The notes under the pieces: generated by a model
Databases searched by the model: none
Told to the model about the DNA's origin: nothing
The model's input: only the letters and a program-made list of their open reading frames with translations
Position numbers and translations under genes: made by a program
Part shown: one piece after another, positions 49,497 through 63,747 of the stretch
Numbering within the stretch: the stretch's first letter is position 1
How the letters are laid out: every line of letters begins with the position of its first letter
DNA from: Phorcus lineatus
Lineage: Eukaryota; Mollusca; Gastropoda; Trochida; Trochidae
NCBI GenBank assembly: GCA_921293015.1
Contig: OV121089.1
Location: 45,703,220-45,767,219 of the forward strand
DNA: 64,000 bases
Reading direction: 5' to 3'

Positions 49497-50117
49497 TTAA
49501 TAGGCTCCGTAACCTGAAATGAAGTAAAGACATTCAATATGTTTGTATAAAAAAGGTGGGGATACAAATTTGTATAATAAGAAGTCAAGAGGTTATATCA
49601 ATCTTTCTTCAAAAGAATATTATTCTAAAACTAACATTGTAAGGTGAAAATTGATAGAGAGAATTTACATCAGAATGAAAAAACGAAAAGAAGCTGTCCT
49701 TTATGAAAAAGTTCACAGCAAGAGTATCGTACCGAACAGGAATTGTTAACCATCGCTATCTTAAGAAAAACAGGTTTTAGATTAAGGGAATAAACATTAA
49801 AGATAATTACCTAGTCCCTTCATTCCGAAGCCTCCATACATCATGGGGCTGTAAAGTCCGTGTCCGCCATACATGAACGGGCTGTAGCCATGTCCAATAC
49901 CTAAGCCAAGACCAGCTCCCATTCCGTAGCCATATCCATAGCCATAGCCGAGTCCTGCTCCCATTCCGTAACCGAGTCCACCTCCCATTCCATAGCCATA
50001 GCCACCTCCAAGACCTCCGAAACCTCCAATACCTCCAATACCTCCAATACCATAGCCAATAGGCTCAGCAAAAGCAGCAACAGCCAGACAGGCAACCAGA
50101 GCGATTACTTTCATCAT
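49497..50117 (-). CDS. secreted Gly/Tyr/Met-rich protein, copy 11
   Basis: Join of 49811-50117 and 49497-49513 (minus), 107 residues; AATAAA at 49427-49432. First copy with LYSPMM instead of LYNPMM. The last Tyr codon is TAT rather than TAC, a silent change in exon 3. Splice signals are intact. Confidence 0.9.
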
Positions 50118-50397
50118 GTTTTTTCTGATGAAACAAATACAAATAATGAAATGTAGCAGTGACAAAAACAAACAAAATCACAAAAACAAGCTACTTAAGA
50201 ATTCAAAAGAACGGTGATGACAGTAATTTTTAAAATCTCACAATCGTAAATCAAACAGTGCATTCAAATGGAACCTTATATATCTCTGACAAAGTCAAGT
50301 TCACTTTATAAATATTGATTTACTTACTGTTTGTGTACAGGGTGCACTGACTACTGAAGGCAAAGTGTTGTGATGTGACTAAATTAGCGAGGGGGAT

Positions 50398-50404
50398 CTT
50401 TATA
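50398..50404 (-). promoter_or_regulatory. TATA box, copy 11
   Basis: TATAAAG; predicted first exon about 50328-50376. Confidence 0.7.
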
Positions 50405-51317
50405 GTCGGAAATCTTCCTCTTTGCACCTATCCTACTGCCTCAGGCTCTGAGACTGAAATTCTGATCAATTAGTTGATTGCATAATGTTTAATCAGGACA
50501 GCAATTAATCGCCCTTTTTACAAAACACAAACTTGGACACTGGTGAAATGATGATATTTCCATAGAGCAAATGTGTTGTTTGTGCTTAGGATTTACTATG
50601 ATGAAAAACGCTCTACGTTATTTCTTTCTTAAGAAAGCTATGATTTACCTATTAACAATTTTTAATTTTATACCAATCTTTTGTTGTTAAATTTATATTG
50701 TTAACTGATATTTTTATCCAAAGGTACAGGCATATTATTCAGAGTAATTCGAAAACATCAAGTATTGCATGCTCAAATGTGCGCATTTTACCTTTTACTT
50801 TTCATACATGTATGTTGTACATGATTGGGGATATTTGTGTAGTACATAGAGTATTGTTAGAACTTGCGTTATAATTACTAAAAGTATAGATTAAATTGTT
50901 AAAGTTAATGTTGGATTACGATTTCAATAATTCCTTCTAATACTATCAATTTATTCCCATGCAAGAATAATGTGCAAAATATATTGATTAATCAAAATAA
51001 TACGAATACTTCAGTGTACATTTGCGACTACGTGGGTTTTTAATGTGTTATTGCATTTATGAGAGCGTGACCACTTGTATCTGTAAGTACCTAATTTGAT
51101 AAACGCCAAACATGTTATTGTCACATAATAGGCTGTGGTACTAAAGTACCTTTGTACTTACTTACTTGCTCTTAGCCTAATAAAGTATTGATATTCGAAT
51201 GAATAATTTCTTTCAATACTCAAGATTTGAGATGCAGATCAGTTTTCAAAGACCTTGTAAGTGATTGTGTTGACCTGTTGATGGTGATGTGTTTCTATTC
51301 ATGCTGTCAGGACTAAA

Positions 51318-51368
51318 CTCTCTCTTTCTATCTGTCTCTCTGTCTCTGTCTCTGTCTCTGTCTCTCTG

Positions 51369-51399
<31 letters not shown>

Positions 51400-51430
51400 A
51401 TCTCTCTCTCTCTCCCTCTCCATCTCTCTT
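51318..51430. repeat. (TC)n/(TCTG)n tract, unit 12
   Basis: About 113 bp with CTATCTC and CCCTCTCC interruptions; the pure TC run is nearly lost. Confidence 0.95.
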
Positions 51431-52824
51431 ATTCATCCCTTCTATTTTCTTTGGTGGTCCTCCTTTTCCCCTAAATATATACCTCTCAGTCGATAGGTAT
51501 TGAAACAAATGCAGAATGTATCATTTCACAAAGGTTAAATTTGGGCAGTCTTTTCTTTTCCGATTTATTTTTGGTGGTTTTCAAGTGGCATATGGACAGT
51601 CCACTCTTCATGCAGTACCTTTAGCTAATTTGCTTAACTCTTACGGGGGAAACAAGCAGATGTAATTGTAGGCTTTATCTCAATAGGTATGTCCTGAAGA
51701 CATCAAACATGCTGAGAGTTTAACGTGTAGTGGAATAGTATTCCAAAACTAGGGACATTATGTTAAAAGCATTTTATTTTCAAATGATGTCAGCATAATG
51801 TGGGGAACGGTCAAAATATGTTGACACTTTGACAGAGAGTTTTGAGAGGAGTGTACTGGGTAAGGAGAATTGAGAGATACACAAGAGTAAGCTTGTAAGG
51901 ACACTTGTAAACTCGGTAAAGAGCTGTATAATCCATGTGTTATTATACAGGAAGCAATGCCTTATGATGTATTGGTTGTCATTTGCTGAATGTAAACTAA
52001 CATGCATTTACATTCTGTTATAACTTCAAACTTGTCCACGAACATTTACATGATTGAGACACAAAAAACTCAATGTTCACGTTTGAAAAAAATGGCAATG
52101 TTGTCTGCAGTCACTCTTTCCGAATTTTGACTCCTCTTGGTCAGATACATGCATTAAATGTAATTACTCTTTTGTAATCATCTAATCAGCGTAGTGTCAG
52201 CCATTATCTGTGTCTCTCAGAAAGTGCACCGTAACTTTCTCAGTGTAATGTTCAAATCATACCTAGTCATGTCTAAGACGCTTAAATATCAAGACTCAGT
52301 GTAAATTGGAATGCTTGATTCTCATGTGATTTGCAAGCTTTCTCACTAGATTATAATGAACATAAACATTCTCAAAAACGAACTTGTAAGATATTTGAAA
52401 CTATAATCGTGTAAACTGGCACGTGAGAGAAACCAAAATGATTACATACTCAGTGGTCAAACAGGATATGAATTCAAGGTGATTGGAAGAATATGCTATT
52501 CCTCTTATTGATATTTTCAAAATCCATATCATTGCTGAAACCTTTATCTTTTAATTGAATTGCGTAATCTTACTCATTACGTTTTTAAGGAATTTTCACC
52601 GAAATGTGTGCTCGTATTTCTTCTAGGTTTAAATCAGGTTGAAATGTTTATTGTCCTCGCTTTGTGTTCATTCTTTATGCTTGTCAAATTCTTTCAATGA
52701 CTTTGTCATTAGCAAATGAAAACTATAATCCAAACAATTTTAGGATAACGTGTTTTTATTTCATTCAAAAAGTCACCACACATGCATTCACAAGTCAGAG
52801 CAGAAATGTGTTGATTGTTGGCAC

Positions 52825-53445
52825 TTAGTAGGCTCCGTAACCTGAAATGAAGTAAAGACATTCAATATGTTTGTATAAAAAAGGTGGGGATACAAATTTG
52901 TATAATAAGAAGTCAAGAGGTTATATCAATCTTTCTTCAAAAGAATATTATTCTAAAACTAACATTGTAAGGTGAAAATTGATAGAGAGAATTTACATCA
53001 GAATGAAAAAACGAAAAGAAGCTGTCCTTTATGAAAAAGTTCACAGCAAGAGTATCGTACCGAACAGGAATTGTTAACCATCGCTATCTTAAGAAAAACA
53101 GGTTTTAGATTAAGGGAATAAACATTAAAGATAATTACCTAGTCCCTTCATTCCGAAGCCTCCATACATCATGGGGCTGTAAAGTCCGTGTCCGCCATAC
53201 ATGAACGGGCTGTAGCCATGTCCAATACCTAAGCCAAGACCAGCTCCCATTCCGTAGCCATATCCATAGCCATAGCCGAGTCCTGCTCCCATTCCGTAAC
53301 CGAGTCCACCTCCCATTCCATAGCCATAGCCACCTCCAAGACCTCCGAAACCTCCAATACCTCCAATACCTCCAATACCATAGCCAATAGGCTCAGCAAA
53401 AGCAGCAACAGCCAGACAGGCAACCAGAGCGATTACTTTCATCAT
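52825..53445 (-). CDS. secreted Gly/Tyr/Met-rich protein, copy 12
   Basis: Join of 53139-53445 and 52825-52841 (minus), 107 residues; AATAAA at 52755-52760. Long form with LYSPMM; predicted protein equals copies 11 and 13. All signals intact. Confidence 0.9.
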
Positions 53446-53725
53446 GTTTTTTCTGATGAAACAAATACAAATAATGAAATGTAGCAGTGACAAAAACAAA
53501 CAAAATCACAAAAACAAGCTACTTAAGAATTCAAAAGAACGGTGATGACAGTAATTTTTAAAATCTCACAATCGTAAATCAAACAGTGCATTCAAATGGA
53601 ACCTTATATATCTCTGACAAAGTCAAGTTCACTTTATAAATATTGATTTACTTACTGTTTGTGTACAGGGTGCACTGACTACTGAAGGCAAAGTGTTGTG
53701 ATGTGACTAAATTAGCGAGGGGGAT

Positions 53726-53732
53726 CTTTATA
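53726..53732 (-). promoter_or_regulatory. TATA box, copy 12
   Basis: TATAAAG; predicted first exon about 53656-53704. Confidence 0.7.
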
Positions 53733-54626
53733 GTCGGAAATCTTCCTCTTTGCACCTATCCTACTGCCTCAGGCTCTGAGACTGAAATTCTGATCAATTA
53801 GTTGATTGCATAATGTTTAATCAGGACAGCAATTAATCGCCCTTTTTACAAAACACAAACTTGGACACTGGTGAAATGATGATATTTCCATAGAGCAAAT
53901 GTGTTGTTTGTGCTTAGGATTTACTATGATGAAAAACGCTCTACGTTATTTCTTTCTTAAGAAAGCTATGATTTACCTATTAACAATTTTTAATTTTATA
54001 CCAATCTTTTGTTGTTAAATTTATATTGTTAACTGATATTTTTATCCAAAGGTACAGGCATATTATTCAGAGTAATTCGAAAACATCAAGTATTGCATGC
54101 TCAAATGTGCGCATTTTACCTTTTACTTTTCATACATGTATGTTGTACATGATTGGGGATATTTGTGTAGTACATAGAGTATTGTTAGAACTTGCGTTAT
54201 AATTACTAAAAGTATAGATTAAATTGTTAAAGTTAATGTTGGATTACGATTTCAATAATTCCTTCTAATACTATCAATTTATTCCCATGCAAGAATAATG
54301 TGCAAAATATATTGATTAATCAAAATAATACGAATACTTCAGTGTACATTTGCGACTACGTGGGTTTTTAATGTGTTATTGCATTTATGAGAGCGTGACC
54401 ACTTGTATCTGTAAGTACCTAATTTGATAAACGCCAAACATGTTATTGTCACATAATAGGCTGTGGTACTAAAGTACCTTTGTACCTAATAAAGTATTGA
54501 TATTCGAATGAATAATTTCTTTCAATACTCAAGATTTGAGATGCAGATCAGTTTTCAAAGACCTTGTAAGTGATTGTGTTGACCTGTTGATGGTGATGTG
54601 TTTCTATTCATGCTGTCAGGACTAAA

Positions 54627-54689
54627 CTCTCTCTTTCTATCTGTCTCTCTGTCTCTGTCTCTGTCTCTGTCTCTGTCTCTGTCTCTGTC

Positions 54690-54755
<66 letters not shown>

Positions 54756-54769
54756 TCTCCATCTCTCTT
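54627..54769. repeat. (TC)n/(TCTG)n tract, unit 13
   Basis: About 143 bp ending TCTTCCTCTCCATCTC. Confidence 0.95.
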
Positions 54770-56162
54770 ATTCATCCCTTCTATTTTCTTTGGTGGTCCT
54801 CCTTTTCCCCTAAATATATACCTCTCAGTCGATAGGTATTGAAACAAATGCAGAATGTATCATTTCACAAAGGTTAAATTTGGGCAGTCTTTTCTTTCCG
54901 ATTTATTTTTGGTGGTTTTCAAGTGGCATATGGACAGTCCACTCTTCATGCAGTACCTTTAGCTAATTTGCTTAACTCTTACGGGGGGAGAAACAAGCGA
55001 TGTAATTGTAGGCTTTATCTCAATAGGTATGTCCTGAAGACATCAAACATGCTGAGAGTTTTACGTGTAGCGGAATATTATTCCAAAACTAGGGACATTA
55101 TGTTAAAAGCATTTTATTTTCAATTGATGTCAGCATAATGTGGGGAACGGTCAAAATATGTGGACACTTTGACAGAGAGTTTTGAGAGGAGTGTACTGGG
55201 TAAGGAGAATTGAGAGATACACAAGAGTAAGCTTGTAAGGACACTTGTAAACTCGGTAAAGAGATGTATAATCCATGTGTTATTATACAGGAAGCAATGC
55301 CTTATGATGTATTGGTTGTCATTTGCTGAATGTAAACTAACATGCATTTACATTCTGTATAACTTCAAACTTGTCCACGAACATTTACATGATTGAGACC
55401 AAAAAACTCAATGTTCACGTTTGAAAAAAATGGCAATGTTGTCTGCAGTCACTCTTTCCGAATTTTGACTCCTCTTGGTCAGATACATGCATTAAATGTA
55501 ATTACTCTTTTGTAATCATCTAATCAGCGTAGTGTCAGCCATTATCTGTGTCTCTCAGAAAGTGCAACCGTACTTTCTCAGTGTAATGTTCAAATCATAC
55601 CTAGTCATGTCTAAGACGCTTAAATATCAAGACTCAGTGTAAATTGGAATGCTTGATTCGCATGTGATTTGCAAGCTTTCTCACTAGATTATAATGAACA
55701 TAAACATTCTCAAAAACGAACTTGTAAGATATTTGAAACTATAATCGTGTAAACTGGCACATGAGAGAAACCAAAATGATTACATACTCAGTGGTCAAAC
55801 AGGATATGAATTCAAGGTGATTGGAAGAATATGCTATTCCTCTTATTGATATTTTCAAAATCCATATCATTGCTGAAACCTTTATCTTTTAATTGAATTG
55901 CGTAATCTTACTCATTACGTTTCTAAGGAATTTTCACCGAAATGTGTGCTCGTATTTCTTCTAGGTTTAAATCAGGTTGAAATGTTTATTGTCCTCGCTT
56001 TGTGTTCATTCTTTATGCTTGTCAAATTCTTTCAATGACTTTGTCATTAGCAAATGAAAACTATAATCCAAACAATTTTAGGATAACGTGTTTTTATTTC
56101 ATTCAAAAAGTCACCACACATGCATTCACAAGTCAGAGCAGAAATGTGTTGATTGTTGGCAC

Positions 56163-56783
56163 TTAGTAGGCTCCGTAACCTGAAATGAAGTAAAGACATT
56201 CAATATGTTTGTATAAAAAAGGTGGGGATACAAATTTGTATAATAAGAAGTCAAGAGGTTATATCAATCTTTCTTCAAAAGAATATTATTCTAAAACTAA
56301 CATTGTAAGGTGAAAATTGATAGAGAGAATTTACATCAGAATGAAAAAACGAAAAGAAGCTGTCCTTTATGAAAAAGTTCACAGCAAGAGTATCGTACCG
56401 AACAGGAATTGTTAACCATCGCTATCTTAAGAAAAACAGGTTTTAGATTAAGGGAATAAACATTAAAGATAATTACCTAGTCCCTTCATTCCGAAGCCTC
56501 CATACATCATGGGGCTGTAAAGTCCGTGTCCGCCATACATGAACGGGCTGTAGCCATGTCCAATACCTAAGCCAAGACCAGCTCCCATTCCGTAGCCATA
56601 TCCATAGCCATAGCCGAGTCCTGCTCCCATTCCGTAACCGAGTCCACCTCCCATTCCATAGCCATAGCCACCTCCAAGACCTCCGAAACCTCCAATACCT
56701 CCAATACCTCCAATACCATAGCCAATAGGCTCAGCAAAAGCAGCAACAGCCAGACAGGCAACCAGAGCGATTACTTTCATCAT
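56163..56783 (-). CDS. secreted Gly/Tyr/Met-rich protein, copy 13
   Basis: Join of 56477-56783 and 56163-56179 (minus), 107 residues; AATAAA at 56093-56098. Long form with LYSPMM and spliced YGAY end. The indel cluster of this unit lies downstream of the gene and does not touch it. Confidence 0.9.
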
Positions 56784-57063
56784 GTTTTTTCTGATGAAAC
56801 AAATACAAATAATGAAATGTAGCAGTGACAAAAACAAACAAAATCACAAAAACAAGCTACTTAAGAATTCAAAAGAACGGTGATGACAGTAATTTTTAAA
56901 ATCTCACAATCGTAAATCAAACAGTGCATTCAAATGGAACCTTATATATCTCTGACAAAGTCAAGTTCACTTTATAAATATTGATTTACTTACTGTTTGT
57001 GTACAGGGTGCACTGACTACTGAAGGCAAAGTGTTGTGATGTGACTAAATTAGCGAGGGGGAT

Positions 57064-57070
57064 CTTTATA
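57064..57070 (-). promoter_or_regulatory. TATA box, copy 13
   Basis: TATAAAG; predicted first exon about 56994-57042. Confidence 0.7.
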
Positions 57071-57983
57071 GTCGGAAATCTTCCTCTTTGCACCTATCCT
57101 ACTGCCTCAGGCTCTGAGACTGAAATTCTGATCAATTAGTTGATTGCATAATGTTTAATCAGGACAGCAATTAATCGCCCTTTTTACAAAACACAAACTT
57201 GGACACTGGTGAAATGATGATATTTCCATAGAGCAAATGTGTTGTTTGTGCTTAGGATTTACTATGATGAAAAACGCTCTATGTTATTTCTTTCTTAAGA
57301 AAGCTATGATTTACCTATTAACAATTTTTAATTTTATACCAATCTTTTGTTGTTAAATTTATATTGTTAACTGATATTTTTATCCAAAGGTACAGGCATA
57401 TCATTCAGAGTAATTCGAAAACATCAAGTATTGCATGCTCAAATGTGCGCATTTTACCTTTTACTTTTCATACATGTATGTTGTACATGATTGGGGATAT
57501 TTGTGTAGTACATAGAGTATTGTTAGAACTTGCGTTATAATTACTAAAAGTATAGATTAAATTGTTAAAGTTAATGTTGGATTACGATTTCAATAATTCC
57601 TTCTAATACTATCAATTTATTCCCATGCAAGAATAATGTGCAAAATATATTGATTAATCAAAATAATACGAATACTTCAGTGTACATTTGCGACTACGTG
57701 GGTTTTTAATGTGTTATTGCATTTATGAGAGCGTGACCACTTGTATCTGTAAGTACCTAATTTGATAAACGCCAAACATGTTATTGTCACATAATAGGCT
57801 GTGGTACTAAAGTACCTTTGTACTTACTTACTTGCTCTTAGCCTAATAAAGTATTGATATTCGAATGAATAATTTCTTTCAATACTCAAGATTTGAGATG
57901 CAGATCAGTTTTCAAAGACCTTGTAAGTGATTGTGTTGACCTGTTGATGGTGATGTGTTTCTATTCATGCTGTCAGGACTAAA

Positions 57984-58170
<187 letters not shown>

Positions 58171-59565
58171 TTATTCATCCCTTCTATTTTCTTTGGTGGT
58201 CCTCCTTTTCCCCTAAATATATACCTCTCAGTCGATAGGTATTGAAACAAATGCAGAATGTATCATTTCACAAAGGTTAAATTTGGGCAGTCTTTTCTTT
58301 TCCGATTTATTTTTGGTGGTTTTCAAGTGGCATATGGACAGTCCACTCTTCATGCAGTACCTTTAGCTAATTTGCTTAACTCTTACGGGGGAAACAAGCA
58401 GATGTAATTGTAGGCTTTATCTCAATAGGTATGTCCTGAAGACATCAAACATGCTGAGAGTTTAACGTGTAGCGGATAGTATTCCAAAACTAGGGACATT
58501 ATGTTAAAAGCATTTTATTTTCAAATGATGTCAGCATAATGTGGGGAACGGTCAAAATATGTTGACACTTTGACAGAGAGTTTTGAGAGGAGTGTACTGG
58601 GTAAGGAGAATTGAGAGATACACAAGAGTAAGCTTGTAAGGACACTTGTAAACTCGGTAAAGAGCTGTATAATCCATGTGTTATTATACAGGAAGCAATG
58701 CCTTATGATGTATTGGTTGTCATTTGCTGAATGTAAACTAACATGCATTTACATTCTGTTATAACTTCAAACTTGTCCACGAACATTTACATGATTGAGG
58801 CACAAAAAACTCAATGTTCACGTTTGAAAAAAATGGCAATGTTGTCTGCAGTCACTCTTTCCGAATTTTGACTCCTCTTGGTCAGATACATGCATTAAAT
58901 GTAATTACTCTTTTGTAATCATCTAATCAGCGTAGTGTCAGCCATTATCTGTGTCTCTCAGAAAGTGCACCGTAACTTTCTCAGTGTAATGTTCAAATCA
59001 TACCTAGTCATGTCTAAGACGCTTAAATATCAAGACTCAGTGTAAATTGGAATGCTTGATTCTCATGTGATTTGCAAGCTTTCTCACTAGATTATAATGA
59101 ACATAAACATTCTCAAAAACGAACTTGTAAGATATTTGAAACTATAATCGTGTAAACTGGCACGTGAGAGAAACCAAAATGATTACATACTCAGTGGTCA
59201 AACAGGATATGAATTCAAGGTGATTGGAAGAATATGCTATTCCTCTTATTGATATTTTCAAAATCCATATCATTGCTGAAACCTTTATCTTTTAATTGAA
59301 TTGCGTAATCTTACTCATTACGTTTTTAAGGAATTTTCACCGAAATGTGTGCTCGTATTTCTTCTAGGTTTAAATCAGGTTGAAATGTTTATTGTCCTCG
59401 CTTTGTGTTCATTCTTTATGCTTGTCAAATTCTTTCAATGACTTTGTCATTAGCAAATGAAAACTATAATCCAAACAATTTTAGGATAACGTGTTTTTAT
59501 TTCATTCAAAAAGTCACCACACATGCATTCACAAGTCAGAGCAGAAATGTGTTGATTGTTGGCAC

Positions 59566-60177
59566 TTAGTAGGCTCCGTAACCTGAAATGAAGTAAAGAC
59601 ATTCAATATGTTTGTATAAAAAAGGTGGGGATACAAATTTGTATAATAAGAAGTCAAGAGGTTATATCAATCTTTCTTCAAAAGAATATTATTCTAAAAC
59701 TAACATTGTAAGGTGAAAATTGATAGAGAGAATTTACATCAGAATGAAAAAACGAAAAGAAGCTGTCCTTTATGAAAAAGTTCACAGCAAGAGTATCGTA
59801 CCGAACAGGAATTGTTAACCATCGCTATCTTAAGAAAAACAGGTTTTAGATTAAGGGAATAAACATTAAAGATAATTACCTAGTCCCTTCATTCCGATGC
59901 CTCCATACATCATGGGGCTGTAAAGTCCGTGTCCGCCATACATGAACGGGCTGTAGCCATGTCCAATACCTAAGCCAAGACCAGCTCCCATTCCGTAGCC
60001 ATATCCATAGCCATAGCCGAGTCCTGCTCCCATTCCGTAACCGAGTCCACCTCCCATTCCATAGCCATAGCCACCTCCAAGACCTCCGAAACCTCCAATA
60101 CCTCCAATACCATAGCCAATAGGCTCAGCAAAAGCAGCAACAGCCAGACAGGCAACCAGAGCGATTACTTTCATCAT
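59566..60177 (-). CDS. secreted Gly/Tyr/Met-rich protein, copy 14
   Basis: Join of 59880-60177 and 59566-59582 (minus), 104 residues; AATAAA at 59496-59501. Short form (GGIGGFGG) with LYSPMM and a private Phe-to-Ile change near the C-terminus (GGIGMKG for GGFGMKG). Splice signals and YGAY end are intact. Confidence 0.9.
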
Positions 60178-60457
60178 GTTTTTTCTGATGAAACAAATAC
60201 AAATAATGAAATGTAGCAGTGACAAAAACAAACAAAATCACAAAAACAAGCTACTTAAGAATTCAAAAGAACGGTGATGACAGTAATTTTTCAAATCTCA
60301 CAATCGTAAATCAAACAGTGCATTCAAATGGAACCTTATATATCTCTGACAAAGTCAAGTTCACTTTATAAATATTGATTTACTTACTGTTTGTGTACAG
60401 GGTGCACTGACTACTGAAGGCAAAGTGTTGTGATGTGACTAAATTAGCGAGGGGGAT

Positions 60458-60464
60458 CTTTATA
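60458..60464 (-). promoter_or_regulatory. TATA box, copy 14
   Basis: TATAAAG; predicted first exon about 60388-60436. Confidence 0.7.
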
Positions 60465-61373
60465 GTCGGAAATCTTCCTCTTTGCACCTATCCTACTGCC
60501 TCAGGCTCTGAGACTGAAATTCTGATCAATTAGTTGATTGCATAATGTTTAATCAGGACAGCAATTAATCGCCCTTTTTACAAAACACAAACTTGGACAC
60601 TGGTGAAGATATTTCCATAGAACAAATGTGTTGTTTGTGCTTGAGATTTACTATGATGAAAAACACTCTACGTTATTTCTTTCTTAAGAAAGCTATGATT
60701 TACCTATTAACAATTTTTAATTTTATACCAATCTCTTGTTGTTAAATTTATATTGTTAACTGATATCTTTATACAAAGGTACAGGCATATTATTCAGAGT
60801 AATTCGAAAACTTCAAGTATTGCATGCTCAAATGTGCGCATTTTACCTTTTACTTTTCATACATGTATGTTGTACATGATTGGGGATATTTGTGTAGTAC
60901 ATAGAGTATTGTTAGAACTTGCGTTATAATTACTAAAAGTATAGATTAAATTGTTAAAGTTAATGTTGGATTACGATTTCAATAATTCCTTCTAATACTA
61001 TCAATTTATTCCCATGCAAGAATAATGTGCAAAATATATTGATTAATCAAAATAATACGAATACTTCAGTGTACATTTGCGACTACGTGGGTTTTTAATG
61101 TGTTATTGCATTTATGAGAGCGTGACCACTTGTATCTGTAAGTACCTAATTTGATAAACGCCAAACATGTTATTGTCACATAATAGGCTGTGGTACTAAA
61201 GTACCTTTGTACTTACTTACTTGCTCTTAACCTAAAAAAGTATTTATATTCGAATGAATAATTTCATTTCAATACTCAAGATTTGAGATGCAGATCAGTT
61301 TTCAAAGACCTTGTAAGTGATTGTGTTGACCTGTTGATGGTGATGTGTTTCTATTCATGCTGTCAGGACTAAA

Positions 61374-61453
61374 CTCTCTCTTTCTCTCTGTCTCTCTTTC
61401 TCTGTCTCTGTCTCTCTATCTCTCTCTCCCTCTCTCCCTCTCTCCCTCTCTCT
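61374..61453. repeat. (TC)n-derived tract, unit 15 (contracted)
   Basis: Only about 80 bp, with CTCCCTCTCC interruptions; the long pure TC run is absent. Confidence 0.95.
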
Positions 61454-62848
61454 TATTCATCCCTTCTATTTTCTTTGGTGGTCCTCCTTTTCCCCATAAT
61501 ATATACCTCTCAGTCGATAGGTATTGAAACAAATGCAGAATGTATTATTTCACAAAGGTTAAATTTGGGCAGTCTTTTCTTTTCCGATTTATTTTTGGTG
61601 GTTTTCAAGTGGCATATGGACAGTCCACTCTTCATGCAGTACCTTTAGCTAATTTGCTTAACTCTTACGGGGGAAACAAGCAGATGTAATTGTAGGCTTT
61701 ATCTCAATAGGTATGTCCTGAAGACATCAAACATGCTGAGAGTTTAACGTGTAGCGGAATAGTATTCCAAAACTAGGGACATTATGTTAAAAGCATTTTA
61801 TTTTCAAATGATGTCAGCATAATGTGGGGAACGGTCAAAATATGTTGACACTTTGACAGAGAGTTTTGAGAGGAGTGTACTGGGTAAGGAGAATTGAGAG
61901 ATACACAAGAGTAAGCTTGTAAGGACACTTGTAAACTCGGTAAAGAGATGTATAATCCATGTGTTATTATACAGGAAGCAATGCCTTATGATGTATTGGT
62001 TGTCATTTGCTGAATGTAAACTAACATGCATTTACATTCTGTTATAACTTCAAACTTGTCCACGAACATTTACATGATTGAGGCACAAAAAACTCAATGT
62101 TCACGTTTGAAAAAAATGGCAATGTTGTCTGCAGTCACTCTTTCCGAATTTTGACTCCTCTTGGTCAGATACATGCATTAAATGTAATTACTCTTTTGTA
62201 ATCATCTAATCAGCGTAGTGTCAGCCATTATCTGTGTCTCTCAGAAAGTGCACCGTAACTTTCTCAGTGTAATGTTCAAATCATACCTAGTCATGTCTAA
62301 GACGCTTAAATATCAAGACTCAGTGTAAATTGGAATGCTTGATTCTCATGTGATTTGCAAGCTTTCTCACTAGATTATAATGAACATAAACATTCTCAAA
62401 AACGAACTTGTAAGATATTTGAAACTATAATCGTGTAAACTGGCACGTGAGAGAAACCAAAATGATTACATACTCAGTGGTCAAACAGGATATGAATTCA
62501 AGGTGATTGGAAGAATATGCTATTCCTCTTATTGATATTTTCAAAATCCATATCATTGCTGAAACCTTTATCTTTTAATTGAATTGCGTAATCTTACTCA
62601 TTACGTTTTTAAGGAATTTTCACCGAAATGTGTGCTCGTATTTCTTCTAGGTTTAAATCAGGTTGAAATGTTTATTGTCCTCGCTTTGTGTTCATTCTTT
62701 ATGCTTGTCAAATTCTTTCAATGACTTTGTCATTAGCAAATGAAAACTATAATCCAAACAATTTTAGGATAACGTGTTTTTATTTCATTCAAAAAGTCAC
62801 CACACATGCATTCACAAGTCAGAGCAGAAATGTGTTGATTGTTGGCAC

Positions 62849-63460
62849 TTAGTAGGCTCCGTAACCTGAAATGAAGTAAAGACATTCAATATGTTTGTAT
62901 AAAAAAGGTGGGGATACAAATTTGTATAATAAGAAGTCAAGAGGTTATATCAATCTTTCTTCAAAAGAATATTATTCTAAAACTAACATTGTAAGGTGAA
63001 AATTGATAGAGAGAATTTACATCAGAATGAAAAAACGAAAAGAAGCTGTCCTTTATGAAAAAGTTCACAGCAAGAGTATCGTACCGAACAGGAATTGTTA
63101 ACCATCGCTATCTTAAGAAAAACAGGTTTTAGATTAAGGGAATAAACATTAAAGATAATTACCTAGTCCCTTCATTCCGAAGCCTCCATACATCATGGGG
63201 CTGTAAAGTCCGTGTCCGCCATACATGAACGGGCTGTAGCCATGTCCAATACCTAAGCCAAGACCAGCTCCCATTCCGTAGCCATATCCATAGCCATAGC
63301 CGAGTCCTGCTCCCATTCCGTAACCGAGTCCACCTCCCATTCCATAGCCATAGCCACCTCCAAGACCTCCGAAACCTCCAATACCTCCAATACCATAGCC
63401 AATAGGCTCAGCAAAAGCAGCAACAGCCAGACAGGCAACCAGAGCGATTACTTTCATCAT
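62849..63460 (-). CDS. secreted Gly/Tyr/Met-rich protein, copy 15
   Basis: Join of 63163-63460 and 62849-62865 (minus), 104 residues; AATAAA at 62779-62784. Short form with Gly21 and LYSPMM; keeps Phe in GGFGMKG, unlike copy 14. Last gene in the window; the array continues to the right. Confidence 0.9.
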
Positions 63461-63740
63461 GTTTTTTCTGATGAAACAAATACAAATAATGAAATGTAGC
63501 AGTGACAAAAACAAACAAAATCACAAAAACAAGCTACTTAAGAATTCAAAAGAACGGTGATGACAGTAATTTTTCAAATCTCACAATCGTAAATCAAACA
63601 GTGCATTCAAATGGAACCTTATATATCTCTGACAAAGTCAAGTTCACTTTATAAATATTGATTTACTTACTGTTTGTGTACAGGGTGCACTGACTACTGA
63701 AGGCAAAGTGTTGTGATGTGACTAAATTAGCGAGGGGGAT

Positions 63741-63747
63741 CTTTATA
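63741..63747 (-). promoter_or_regulatory. TATA box, copy 15
   Basis: TATAAAG; predicted first exon about 63671-63719. Confidence 0.7.

Larger units (their letters stand above)
47445..50792. repeat. tandem unit 11 (3,348 bp)
   Basis: First unit with the TTTCTATCTGTC start of the TC tract (kept through unit 14) and with the Asn-to-Ser codon in the gene (kept through unit 15). Shares CACTTAATAGG in exon 3 with unit 10. Confidence 0.95.
50793..54120. repeat. tandem unit 12 (3,328 bp)
   Basis: Shortest complete unit, with a contracted TC tract. Has ACGTTTTTAAGG, shared with units 14 and 15 but not 13. Confidence 0.95.
54121..57458. repeat. tandem unit 13 (3,338 bp), indel-rich left half
   Basis: Lacks the TACTTACTTGCTCTTAGC segment found near this place in the other units (about 54485). 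Between about 54890 and 55590 it has a cluster of private single-base indels and substitutions; the gene itself is clean. Confidence 0.95.
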
